Below are positions 1-10,946 of a stretch of DNA of 64,000 nucleotides, piece by piece. Origin of the DNA: Dipteris shenzhenensis (taxonomy: Eukaryota > Polypodiophyta > Polypodiopsida > Gleicheniales). The position numbers were made by a program, and so were the translations under genes. How positions within the stretch are numbered: the stretch's first letter is position 1; every line of letters starts with the position of its first letter. The notes beneath the pieces are model-generated. The model searched no databases, had not been told where the DNA came from, and saw nothing but the letters and a program-made list of their open reading frames with translations. The stretch lies in NCBI GenBank assembly GCA_047967505.1, contig CM106538.1. One strand, 5' to 3'.

Positions 1-2887
1 CCTCTCTGCTCTGTAGGCGGCTATCATCGGCGACGGAGAAGAAGTGGATCGAGGAGTCCGAGAAAAGGCCTGCAACTACCAAAGGAATGCCCCATGGAGT
101 GAACTGTCCTAGCCACCTCTCATCTCCCGAGAAGAGCTGTCCGGTGACCATGGGAATCCTCCAACCTGCAGGAATGTCAGCATCGATCTCCGCTCGCCGA
201 GCTTGGATCCCACGTGCCGTACCTACTGCTGCTGCCAGCTCGCCTGGGCTCAGCTGGCTGTAGACGTCCCTCCAAACCCGGAGCGAGCGCGTGGGCCCAC
301 GCGCCCAGAGCGCCCAAGGGATATGGGATCTCTCTCCAAGCTGGCGACGTGTATCATCTGTCACCTGGGTGCTCTAGATCAGGGGTTGTCTGTCTATCTC
401 CTCTCGGCAGCTAGGGGGAACTTGGGAGAGGCTGTGTCGCGACTTCCTCCAGACCGAGACGAGGCTACGGAGGAAGGGGGAACGGGGCTGAGTCATTGGG
501 GCAGAAGTGAAGATCCACCGGATAAATGGCTACCAATCACCCCCTCGCTGGGGGGTACACGCGCTGAGACCATGCTGAAGCAAGAGCTTCCACGTCGGCC
601 CTCCTGGGGTCAGACCGCGGATGACTATTTTGCCAAGTAATGCCTGACTCTGTAGTTCTGGATCTATGATGCCAAGGCCGCCCTCTGTTTGGGGGAGAAT
701 GATCGTCTGCCAGGCCGCCCTCTGCCAAGGCCGCCCTCTGTCTGGGGGAGAATGACCCTCTGCATCATCTCGGATAGGGAGACGCATCCCGCGAAGACCA
801 GTGGTACGGGCTCGTAGGAAGTGGGTCATGGCCTCCGCAAAAAAGAGAAAGAGGTAGGGCGCTAGCGGACAGCCCTGACGCACCGAGCGCTCGAGGGTGA
901 ATCTCTCCCCCATCCTGCCGCTGATGATAACTCGGCTGGAGGCTGACCTGTAGAGGCTAGCAATACCTCTGATCCACTCGTCCGGGAAGCCGAACCGAGA
1001 GAGTGTACCTTCCAAGAAGGACCAGTCTACCCTGTCGTACGCCTTCTCAAAGTCAAGGAGTATGGCAAGGTGCTGGCCACTTTGCTGGGCCCACTCCGTC
1101 GCCTCTGAGAAGGTGAAGATGTTGTCCAAAATGCTGCGATCTTGGACAAAACCAGTCTGGGTGTCATGGATCAAGTCATGTAGCAGGGGGCGGATGCAGC
1201 TACTGATCATCTTGGCGAGGATTTTGTAGGCGTTCGGGAGGAGGGTGATAGGGCGCCACTGTCTGATCTCCTGACGGTCCCCCCCTTTGGGGATGAGGCA
1301 TATTAAGCCTGTGGCAAGGCTCTTTGGCATCTGCCCGCTGGAGAAGATATGCTGGAAGGCTGCGAGCAAGGGCCAGTGGATTTGCTCCCAAAAGGTGGTG
1401 AAGAAAGCTCTGGAGAGGCCATCCTCACCTGGGCATTTCTGCCCATCAATAGCGCTCACCGCATCCTGCATCTCCGCCACGGTGAAAGGGGCGAGAAGGG
1501 AGTCACTCATGCTAGGCTACACGAGCCGCGGTGTAGACCTCCACACCTTACTCTGGCATAGGCGGCCACGAGGGTTTGGGGGCTGCTGCTGGAACAATGA
1601 TCTGTAGAAATCTGTCGCCAAGCCCCGGACCTTGCCTGGATATGTCCTGACACTATCATCCTGCACTCTAAGAGATCGGAGCTGTTTCCTTGCTGACCCA
1701 TGTCCATGAGTCTTGAAGAACTCTCCGCACATCCTGTCGCCTTTCCTAGCTGAGAAGGACTTGGAAGCATGAAACGAGAACTTTGAGCGGGTGATCTCCT
1801 CTAGCATGGCTCGGGCCCGAACCTCCTGCTGTCTGAGCTCCTCAGAGCCTGGAGAAGACTGCTGCATCCGTTGAATCGAAGCGAGATCTCGTCTGAGACC
1901 CCTCTCCTTCGCCCAACACTGCTGCCTGACCTGAATCGCCTCCTGCTGTCAGATGAGGCTCGACTCAGCAAGTGCCTGGGCTACCTTTGCTGCCATATCC
2001 CCGGTGCGGTCCCAATCCTGCTCCCATAGGTCCACTATCCTGCTGTGAACCGCTGCCTTGGAGTAGATGGAGTCTGGGATCCGGCATGAGCGTGGAGGTG
2101 AGGAGTGAGGGGTTGAGTCCAGGACTAGGATGACTGGGGCATGGTCTGAGAGTGTCGTCTCTGGAACCACTCCTGACTCTCCACCTTTGCCAAGCGCCCA
2201 ATCGCTGACATAGAAACGGTCCAGCCGCTCCAGGAGCCTGCCTCCCTCCCTCCTGTAACCCCAAGAGAAGTCCAGACTCCCTGTCCATTTGCGAAAGGAA
2301 GGCTCCCTCCAGCTGTCCTGACCTCCCACTGCGAATAGGAAGGAGTCCCAATCTGCCTGCTCTGCCTGAGCTATACCGAGGAACTCTGGGCCCTGTCCCT
2401 GCTTATCCTCTAGGGTCTCAAGGTTGTTGAAGTCCCGTCCTACAATCCAAGAATCCATCTCTGGCAACAAGTCTGTCAAGGATCTCCAAAAAGCGGCTCT
2501 CCGTTTGAGATCGGTCGGGGCATAGATATTGAGGATGCCGATACGGGATCCCTCAATATTCAAGCCCACCCAAAGCGCACGTCCTGGGATCGGAGTGCCA
2601 AAACCACACACATGCTGAACTAGAGAAGCGTCGATGGAGGTACAGACACCCCCGCTCCTCCCCTGCTCGCCAATCGAAGGTTCCCAGTAGGTGTAGGAGC
2701 GTCCTGTGAGGACCTTCCCACAAATACTAGTCTGAGAAGCCGATAGCTTGTGTTCCTGCAATAGGAGCACATCTACCCATCCCGCCAAGGCTGGTTGGAG
2801 CTCCTGTCTGAGCACCATCTTCCTGGGGCCGCGGGTTCCTGATGAGTGAAACCCATTGATGTTCCAAGAGATAATGCGTATACTCAT
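1..2887 (-). pseudogene. LINE ORF2, APE-type endonuclease and reverse transcriptase
   Basis: The frame opened by ATG 2887 stays the same to position 1. Endonuclease (2887-2150): ISWNINGF, LLQEHKL, GRDFNNL, and SDHAPVI near 2150, all canonical. Linker near 1690 has GDRMCGEFFKTHG. RT (1510-770): RPITLLPNAYKILAK, GFVQDRSILDN, LDFEKAYDRV, RQGCPLAPYLF. The YADD catalytic box is absent because an in-frame deletion near 760 joins GMRLPIRDD to the later EGGLGI region. The C-terminal W-rich region continues to the edge. Stops at 1951-1949 (TGA), 1519-1517, 532-530 and 376-374 (TAG) are each one transition from a sense codon. Inactive. Confidence 0.9.
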
Positions 2888-4767
2888 GAGGAGGGAAGGT
2901 GGGCCACAAACAGCTGTCTGCTTGCGGTCGATGTCGAGGTGGTCGGAGGATGTCCAGTGTGCAGACGAAGGCGCTTGTGTGAGGGTTTTGAAGGAGAGCT
3001 CGGATCATCGGACCCATCCTCTAAAACCTTCAACAGAGGGGAGAGGCCCTTCGCCCCGTGGTGGTAGGCTCTCTCTAACCAGCTCAACGCCTCTGCCAGG
3101 GAAATACTGTAAAAGCCCGCTACCTCTGAGGTCCTCCACGGGCGGAGCCCTTCCGCGTAGACCCACTCCAGAGGTGGCCGAATAATGACCAAGAGGCAGA
3201 AACGTTTGGCGCTGTGGCGCCACCTCAGACGAACGTCACCCTCCTTCCACTGCTGCTGAAGAAGCTCCGCTGCTTTGCTACCGATCCAGTCCTGCAGCTG
3301 CTCCTGGGACTGATCTCGTATCGTCTCCCAAACATTTTCATTCGTCCATTGCTCATTCCCTTCACTGGAGATAGTGAAGGAATAGCTAGGACCATCGTGA
3401 GGGGCAAGGACGGACACCTTACCCTCTGCCCCCTTGCGGAGGAAGAAGATGTTGTTGTCTAGGCATGCAGGGAAGGAGCCAATACCCGCTGCATCCAAAT
3501 AATCCCAAGGTCCTGCTCGATAAAACTCCAAAGGTAGAGCTCTAGGAGCAGCCCTTGGGCGTGGGGACGAGGATGAGGAGTCTGAACCAGAGAGAGGGGT
3601 GCTGGCCTTCTGCGGGGAAGGGCCTCTCCCCTCCACCGGGCCAGGAGGGATAGGCGTGGGGGAGGTCTGTGCTGACTTCGAGGCTGCAGGTGGCTCAGGC
3701 GGAGAGGGGGGTTCCCTCTGGATCATGCTCGAGGAAGAGAGTGGAGCGGAAACCACCGGTGCTGGGGGGGATCCTGGAGGGGGTGGGGGTCGGGGGACCG
3801 AGGAGGAGGGGGGAGGGGAGGGAGGGCGGGGTGAAGGATGAGGGGGAGGCTGGCTGATCTTCTCCTTTCCCTTCTGCTTCCCCTTACCAGGCTGCTGATG
3901 AGTGGTGGCCACGGGGGGGGGCTCTTGCTGTGGATGGGAAGGCTTTTTTGGTCCTGCTTTGTTTCCCTTCCGTTTTCTTTTGACCTCCGTCCAGCCTTCC
4001 CCTTCGGGAGGGGATGTCGTTGACTGATGGGGGGGATCCTAAGTTGCCTGAATGGGGGTCTTTTGAGGTTTTGTACCCGTGAAGCGAGGGCAGGAGCGCG
4101 CCTGGTGCCCGAAGCCATGGCATCTCAGACACTGATTTGGGCGACCAGTGACCAGAATGCGTTGCGTCACCACACCTGTGTCCATCTCGATCTCGAACTC
4201 CGAGGGGATGCTCTGCGGATCGAGGACTGCCACTTTGACACGTGGCACCCCTTGGGCTGCCGCCGCATCAACGTAGGTGTCCTGCATAGGCCAGCCAAAG
4301 TGCGCCCCCAGGTCCTTGATGATCGGGCGAAGCTCGGTTGCAAGACCTGGGAAGATGAGGGTAACTGGATGGCGAGGGATGCGGAAGCGGGCATCGAAGT
4401 CTGCTACACTGAAACCCCTATACCATGGGACCATAAGGATGATCTTTCCACCCACAGAAGTAGGGGATCGCCTGACCATATCGCTCGCAGCCTGTGCCGA
4501 GGAGAGCTTGAGCCAGAAGATACCACGTCCCATGAGTGCAACCTCGTCAATGTGGCTGTCCTCGAGGTAGAGGGTGGACTGCAACTAGTCCCTGATGTCT
4601 GCTCGTGAAGGGGAGTAGCCAATGATTCTCCCACAAACGGATGTCTAGGAGAAGTCCGTGGCGGCCTGCTTCACCAAGGAGACCTGGTGCTCTGTCAGTG
4701 TTACACGATAGGCTGATGGAGGGGGGGGGTCCGTCTTGGCCATTGGTTCCGGGCTCGCGGCCGCCAT
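2884..4767 (-). pseudogene. LINE ORF1, RNA-binding gag-like protein with CCHC zinc knuckle
   Basis: One frame of 627 codons from the ATG at 4767 to the TGA at 2886-2884. An N-terminal RRM-like fold precedes a zinc knuckle (near 4115-4080) with C-x2-C-x4-H-x4-C spacing. A basic stretch with GWTEVKRKR follows, typical of plant LINE ORF1, then a Pro/Ser-rich linker and a C-terminal conserved block. ORF1p coats the element RNA in the RNP. Three in-frame TAG codons (4647-4645, near 4593, and 4041-4039) break the frame; each is one transition from CAG. ORF1 and ORF2 overlap as ATGA. Confidence 0.85.
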
Positions 4768-5437
4768 ACCGCATTGACTAACTGCGAACGGTCCAAAGTC
4801 GGGGGAAAGAGAAGGAAACAGAAGAGGCGAGGATGGGGATTGGTACGGATGCGGGGGAGGGAAGAAGGAGGGATGGAGAGGTACGGGGAAGCGGGGGGGG
4901 GGAGAGGTGGTGACGAAGGGGCGGGTGGCAGAGGAAGGAGGAGGAGAAAGAGGGGGGGGGCAGCGCAGCGCAGGGAGGGTGAGAGGAAGGGGGAAAGGGG
5001 AGGTGTGGCAGCGCCACACGAGAGGGGGTGGGGAGGAGAGGCGAGGAAGGGGGGGGGAGAAAAGGGGGGGAAGCATTGCGTCGTAGCGAGGGGGGGCAGG
5101 AGGGGGCAGGGGGGTGGTAGCGCAACGCGAGGGGGGGGAGGCGGGTGGAGGAGCTGAATGCGGAGAGGGGAGGAGCGGAGAGGAGAGGGGAGGAGCGGAG
5201 CGGGGGGGAGCGACGGGCGGAGAGGGGGGAGGAGCGGAGCGGGGAAGCGGGAGGCGAGCGGAGCGTGGAGAGGGGAGGAGCGGAGCGACGGGCGGAGGGG
5301 GAGGAGAGGGGGGCGGAGGGCCGCGCGGGAGGCGACGGTGAGGGAGGAGGTGGAGGGGAGGGCCGCGCAGCGTGAGGGGGGGGGTAGACGGGAGTGAGGG
5401 AGGGGAGGGAGTTCGCAGGAGCGGGAGCTTGGCAAAT
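4768..5437 (-). repeat. Pyrimidine-rich LINE 5' region (G-rich on + strand)
   Basis: About 670 bp of almost pure G/A on the + strand with scattered CGC. Imperfect GGAGCGGAGAGGGGAG-like units repeat between 5150 and 5300. It lies directly upstream of ORF1 and probably is the element's 5' UTR/promoter. Long open frames on both strands here are composition artefacts. Confidence 0.7.
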
Positions 5438-5947
5438 ATACAAACTCAACCTCTAATTGAGGTTAGGGGTTAAAAAACGTAATAAAGAGAAAAAAATCCC
5501 CTATCCCCTTATTACATAACATTGGCCACTGCCTTAGCAAATATAAATATTTCTAACATATCGCTAGAGTGTACAATATAGAGCCTAGGCTGAGTAATGT
5601 TGCCATCGGCTAACCACGTTGTCCACCTTTGTGGTGCATTGCTCTATGTTGGCCAAGGATGAAGATTGAAGAGCCTTGCGGCTCTCAAGTTGTCCACGCT
5701 CATTGATGTCTAGGTGTTGTGTTAGTCTTGGATGGATTGATGTGGACCGATAGATCTCAATGGAATATAAATGTTGGAACTCGGCTGATTACGAATTGGT
5801 TTTAGGGTTTTTGATCTACAGCTGCTCGTCGTCGGATGAAGCTATCCGATGCTGTTTTTCCCTCTTATCTACGAAATTCGAAATCTATCTTGGTGATTAT
5901 ATGCTGCAAAGTGAGGATCCAAGCTGCGTTTCTACCAGAAGTGATAT
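5438..5947. other. Unassigned AT-richer DNA
   Basis: No gene, RNA or element could be supported. It probably belongs to a SPK1 intron further left. No SPK1-like exon was found between 5438 and 8451. Confidence 0.4.
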
Positions 5948-6062
5948 GTTTTAGGGTTTCAAGCTGATTACCAGTTTGTTTTAGGGTTTCTAGGGTTTCA
6001 AGGCTGATGACCAATTCGTTTTAGGGTTTCAAGGCTGATTACTAGTTCATTTTAGGGTTTTG
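5948..6062. repeat. Minisatellite containing telomere-like GTTTTAGGGTTTC
   Basis: Three to four imperfect copies of a unit of about 31-40 bp, each starting GTTTTAGGGTTTC and ending in a CTGATTACCAGTTC-like segment. A related isolated copy sits near 5784. The core contains the plant telomere heptamer TTTAGGG but is not a perfect telomeric array. Confidence 0.75.
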
Positions 6063-7263
6063 GCTTGGTTTCACGTGGTGCGATGGTGACTCTGTTGTGA
6101 GCTGTTAAAATATCTCATATCTGTGTCTTTCGGGGCATCTCTTACCACGGCAGGAGACGCAGGCTCCTTGATCTATGTATGCGATGTCCCATATTGAGAG
6201 TGATGCCTCTGTTTGGGCGATCCCCAGTGAGTAGAGCTGTGAGGCTGAACCTCCATCGTCCATGCTCTGGCCCGTCTTTGCGTCATATGTGGCCCCTATG
6301 GTTGGCGCCATATATCCTCATCGTCTCATCTCACTGGTCCATGCTCCCCTCATATCATCTCTCTCCTCCTCCTCTACTCTGTTCCTCGTGTCTTGGTTGG
6401 CTCTGGATTGAAGGAAGCAATAAAAAAACTCCAAACTAGCAAAACCAAAGATCATGAAGGTCTCCAAGCCGAGCTCGACTTATGGATGGGAAGTTACTTG
6501 CATATTGATATTCGCCAAGCTCGTTAGGGAAGCTCTTCTTTCAACTATTGGACCATTTTGATAACCAAGGCACATGGGTCAAGGTAGGCCATGTTGATGG
6601 CCAAGATTCATGGGTCAGCACGTTAGGCTCACTCTAAGAGCCTTTATTAAGGAGGCCAGCGATCAGCAGCGGATCTTGGAATGTGTGGAAAGAGCTTTGC
6701 TAGGGGTTGGCTCTTGGGAGAGGTGGGTAACCATAGAGGTGTGAAATTTGGCAAGCAAAGCAGGAATACCCAACGGCATAATTTGTGATAGTTTGCCGAC
6801 CACCATGAGGGTACTTTGATGCTGGATGCAAACCATTATATATTATTAGCTCATGAGCTGCATATATGTGTAGCAAGTACTTCTCATATTGTGTCACCTT
6901 TGGCTTCCCATGTCCTCAGATACATGCTCAAAACAATGGATGATATTTGCCTGTGGTAGCAAGCCGTCATCTCTTTGAAAGGTGAGGAGCTTCTCCCACA
7001 TGGTGTGTGTTTTGGCATTAAAGTCCCTTAGCATAGTGAGCTTCTATTGCTGTCCATATCTCCAAATGTCCTTGTACGGTGCCAAGAGAGGTGAGATCCG
7101 TGCCCTATCCATGGTGAGCTTACAGGGCTGAAAAGAGGAATCTGTGTGATGTGAACCAGGGCTGGAAACCTTCTATTATGCCTTGTCTATAGTAGTTCTT
7201 GCCATGCCTTTCAAAGTGTTTGCAAAACAAGTGCAATTGAAAAGGTCTTGCACAATTAAAAAG
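6063..7263. other. Unassigned intronic or upstream DNA
   Basis: No supported gene or element. Short ORFs on both strands have no recognisable motif. Confidence 0.35.
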
Positions 7264-7271
7264 GTTCATAC
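7264..7271. repeat. hAT target-site duplication, left
   Basis: GTTCATAC, identical to 7961-7968 on the other side of the element. Confidence 0.85.
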
Positions 7272-7960
7272 CATAGTTACGCTGAAACATGTTTCAGACC
7301 CTAGCTAGGCCTGAAACGCCGTTTCAGGGAAGCCTGGATTCTGAAACGCGTTTCACGGCCTGAACTATTTCAGGACCCTGAAACGGCTGGCTGAAACGTT
7401 TCAGCCAGCTTGAAACGCGTTTCAGGGCACAAAAACGGCCCGTTTCAGATAACAAAGCGTCTAGGGTCTTCAAATGTTGCAAAAATCCGCCGCCAGCCCG
7501 ATTTTGGTCGTTTTGATTTTGATTTTGGCCTCTTGTGCAATGTTTCACTCCTTCAGTCTCATACTCTCTCCATCCTCAAGGTTTTCCAGCCATCCTTGAG
7601 CTCCTTTGCACTCCTTTCTTTCCTGCAAGGCTGCTTCAGCCCTCCATCATCATCTACTCCCCTTCAGCCCTCCTTCAAAGCTCAAACTCCAGTTCTTCAG
7701 CCCTCTTTCAATGCTCCTTCAGCCCCCTCTTTCAGCCCTCTCTTTCAGCCTTCTAAGTTCTAACTTCTAAGTGACATTGTGGTAAGTATTATGCACTATA
7801 TTTTAAGTTACAGGTAGGTTGTAGGCTGTAGCATTCTATGTGTGTTTGTTCTTATCTCAAAACCCCCTTTTCTAAACCCCCCCTTGCTGACGTGGCGTTT
7901 CCCTGTTTCAGCCCTCCCAAAAATCTTGAAACGTTTCCGTTTCCGTTTCCCCTAACTATG
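7272..7960. mobile_element. Non-autonomous hAT-type element (MITE-like)
   Basis: The 689-bp element is flanked by identical 8-bp duplications GTTCATAC at 7264-7271 and 7961-7968. Its ends are inverted: left CATAGTTACG, right the complement of CATAGTTAGG. An 8-bp target duplication with short terminal repeats starting CA is the hAT signature. Both subterminal regions carry repeats of GAAACG/CGTTTC; the left one (7280-7450) is a cluster of short palindromes such as TGAAACGCGTTTCA. No transposase is encoded. The middle (7555-7760) is built of TTCAGCCCTC-like repeats. Confidence 0.85.
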
Positions 7961-7968
7961 GTTCATAC
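7961..7968. repeat. hAT target-site duplication, right
   Basis: GTTCATAC, identical to 7264-7271. Confidence 0.85.
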
Positions 7969-8451
7969 TCATGTGACTGGTAAGAACTAGTTTGGGTCCT
8001 CATAAGAGGGCCATTGGAACCTAGTGATACATGTTTTTATTGGCTAAGGGATTGCTGCCCTGTTTTTTGTGAAGGAAAGTCTGATCTTCATGGCATACGA
8101 TCTTTTCGTTTAAGTAGTCAAAAGGCTGTATAGTTGCGAGGTATTTTTGGAGAAACGTTAGGAGTGAGGTTGCAACTGATGCCTATTCGAGGACAAGAGG
8201 TTCAGAATAGAGGTCGCTGCTGATGTCTCTTTATGGTATGGAATTGGTATGTGTGTTGTGATGTTAAATTAAGGGGGTTGGATTGCAAAACGTGTGAATT
8301 TTTAATAGAAGGTACCTGAAAAGAATTGTTGTTGAAAGCAATGAGTTTGCAAGTATTGTTGTGCTTCTTATAATCTTGGTCTTGATTGGTACAAAGATTT
8401 GTTTTGCGCATGAACCATCATGCGAGCACTTATGCAGGCTTATTTTTGCAG

Positions 8452-8645
8452 GTGAAGAAGTTCCACCTTTACCATTAAAAGATGGAATTTTCAGATGTGT
8501 TGGACAGCTGTATGATTGTTTGCTGACAGAGGTGCATGAACGATGCAAGAAAGGGATTGGCGTAGCCAAACGCCTCAATAGCAGTTTGGGCTTTTTTTGC
8601 CATGATTTGTTGTCAGTTATAGATCCACGCCAAGTATTTGAACTG
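8452..8645 (+). CDS. SPK1: SPK1 exon a (first in window)
   Basis: Follows acceptor tttttgcag and ends before gtcagt. It begins at codon position 2, so one base of the first codon lies in an exon to the left. It encodes a helical-repeat segment with LTEVHERCKKG and NSSLGFFCHDLL, as in SPK1. The sequence upstream (about 8360-8451) stays open by chance but does not resemble the protein. Confidence 0.93.
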
Positions 8646-10905
8646 GTCAGTACTATAGAAAGGATATGAGAATCAAACGTGGGGCTTAGGGACACCACTT
8701 GCACTATGTTTCTGCTAAATATTGTGTTATCTATGTGAAGTGTTCCCCCTGACTCCTATTGAAGTTTCTGAGTTGCCATACTCGACCAACGTGTGTGTTT
8801 CATTTCCTTCTCAGCCGTTTAGTTCTATGTCCTGCCTTGGTTTGATTTTGTCAATATAGCTAATGTTTCCGTGTCATCATGACAGTCTTTGGTAGGAATT
8901 TGATGCATTTATTGTTTCCTTTATCAGTGATTTCGAGCACCTTGCTAGATGTTTCATAGGACTTGGATATCCAAATGCAGATATTTGGCGTCTGCCTTTT
9001 TGTTCCCTTTTAAAACTCCTTGCTGGGTGGGTTGGGTGACTTAGACAAAGAATCCAATAAAGTGGTATCTGAGGCTTGCTTTTTTTGGTTGCATGCGGTT
9101 TTTAACATTCTTTTTTAAAACTTTAAGCCAGTTTATTTATGATGATAGGTCGCTTTTTTTGTTCCAGGTGGCTCTTTATATTGACAAATTTACTGGTGTT
9201 TGCCAAGCACCTTTGCATGAATGCAAGCTTACGTTTCTCCAGATTGTTTGTGACCATGACTTATTTGTGGAGATGCCAGGACGCGATCCATCAGAGAGGT
9301 TGTTATATGTACTCGCTAATTTAATTAGCTTTGCGGCAAGATTTAACGAACAAGACATTTGACTTGGAGTGCAGCATCAAGTGGAGAGTAGTGTTGTCTT
9401 ATGCACTAAAGTAGCTCAATCAATATCCACAAATTAAAGATTGCATTCTTGCAGAATATAATCAAGAATCTGTACAAAGCTAAATGAACTCCACGACTTC
9501 TATCCATTACTTACTCCAATCGGCACTCCTGCCATAATATCAATGCCGATATTTAAAAGCATTAAATTTATGTATTGTGTATCGATCACAAAAAGACATT
9601 TGTTAATCATGTACAAAACTATGACTCAGTCAACATTATGGAGGGCATAAACAGAACTGGGCAGTTCAATCAAAATGCAGAATAGTAAACTGAAATCGTG
9701 TGGATTGGACTTTGGTCATTGTGATTTTGCAGAAACTATCTTTCTTCAGTGTTGATTCAGGAGCTTTTTATGACATGGGATCATGATGATCTTGTTCAAC
9801 GAGCAAAGGCAAGTCTTTGTTTCCTGGGAGTTTTTTCCTGTGTTTGTTTTAGGCTATTGCCTTTCCTGCATTGTGTACACTTTCCTTAAATAGAGAGTTA
9901 TTGATGTGTAATCGAGAACTTTTGGGATTTATATGAAGGATGTGTTTTGGTTACACTGAACAATGTTTGTATACAATACCATTCTGCTCTATTGTTGTAT
10001 CTGCCATCTTAATTTGTGGATATATGTGATTAAAAGGAATAAGAAATTGCTTCATTGTCTTAATAACATTGTTAACGGAAAGAAGCACGTTGTCCTTTAT
10101 CCACTGTGAGGACAAAAACATGTTTGCATTCGTAAATCTTACTGTCTTGGAAACTTGTCTAATAATTTATCGTTGTGATGTCCTTGGATTCATGCATATC
10201 GGTGGCAAAAGGCGGCTCGAGTATTGGTAGTTCTAATGTGCAAGCATGACTTTGATGCTCGGTATCAAAAAGTAGATGACAAATTGTACATCGCTCAGCT
10301 TTACTTCCCACTTATTGGTTTGGTAATTTTTCTTACCCCAAGCTACGCCAACGAAAAAGAACAAAGGAACTTAAATGAATTCAGGCCCCACGGCTGAGTG
10401 TAAAATTTACTGTCCACTTTGTGATGTTTGTGTGTGTGCGCGCGCGCTTTCTGCGGACCAGCTAGAATTGTTTTTAGTTTTCTTGTACTAGCTGTTCTTT
10501 GTTGGAGCAGCTACAATATGCTTTCTTTCCGGGTTTTTTAAGCATATGACTAGTGGTTGTCTTATTTTGAGAAAGCTATGAATTGAAATTTCTCGTAAGG
10601 TGTGCGTGCACGTACACGCACGCGGGTGTGAGTGTTGGCATCTATACGACAATCACTTTATGATTGTCTACGTGCAGATTATCCTGTTTTCTTATCATTC
10701 AGTGATATCTTCTGACATGTGTAACTAGAGGTCTCAGCTTTTGGGACTGATTCTTGTAATATTATCCTCAATGGATTCCGCCCAAAAAAAATGTGTGTGA
10801 GTGCGCACTTTTACCAAAAGAAAGAAAGAAAGAGTGTGGCTGTGTGTGTGTGTGTGAAAGAGAGAAAAGAAAGAAATATAAGATTTCACTAAAAAAAAAG
10901 TGTGT

Positions 10906-10946
<41 letters not shown>

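Larger units (their letters stand above)
1..5437 (-). mobile_element. LINE (L1-type non-LTR retrotransposon), 3' end off window
   Basis: Reads right to left: pyrimidine-rich 5' region (about 5437-4768), ORF1 (4767-2884), ORF2 (2887 to the left edge). It lies within or upstream of SPK1, in the opposite orientation. Across the two ORFs the frame is preserved apart from single-base stop codons and one internal deletion near 760, so it is a fairly recent but dead copy. The 3' end and target duplication are outside the window. Confidence 0.9.

Noticed and set aside
203-640. 145-codon open frame on the + strand
   Set aside because: It is antisense to LINE ORF2, which has clear protein homology on the minus strand.
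1-4767. Reverse U-to-C RNA editing or stop-codon reassignment to explain the TAG/TGA codons
   Set aside because: U-to-C editing is organellar and could not restore Trp from TGA; SPK1 in the same window uses standard codons. Cytosine deamination explains all cases.
4701-5449. Long minus-strand open frames rich in Ser, Pro and Leu
   Set aside because: They arise from the biased C/T composition of the LINE 5' tract and are open in several frames at once.
7410-7763. 117-codon open frame inside the hAT element
   Set aside because: Low-complexity Phe/Pro/Ser repeats with no domain; it follows from TTCAGCCCTC-like tandem DNA repeats.
1-8451. SPK1 exons for the N-terminal half or DHR1 domain
   Set aside because: No segment on either strand resembled the SPK1 region preceding VPPLPLKDG; the missing exons must lie left of the window.
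8264-8704. 146-codon minus-strand open frame
   Set aside because: Antisense to SPK1 exon a and its flanks; no homology of its own.
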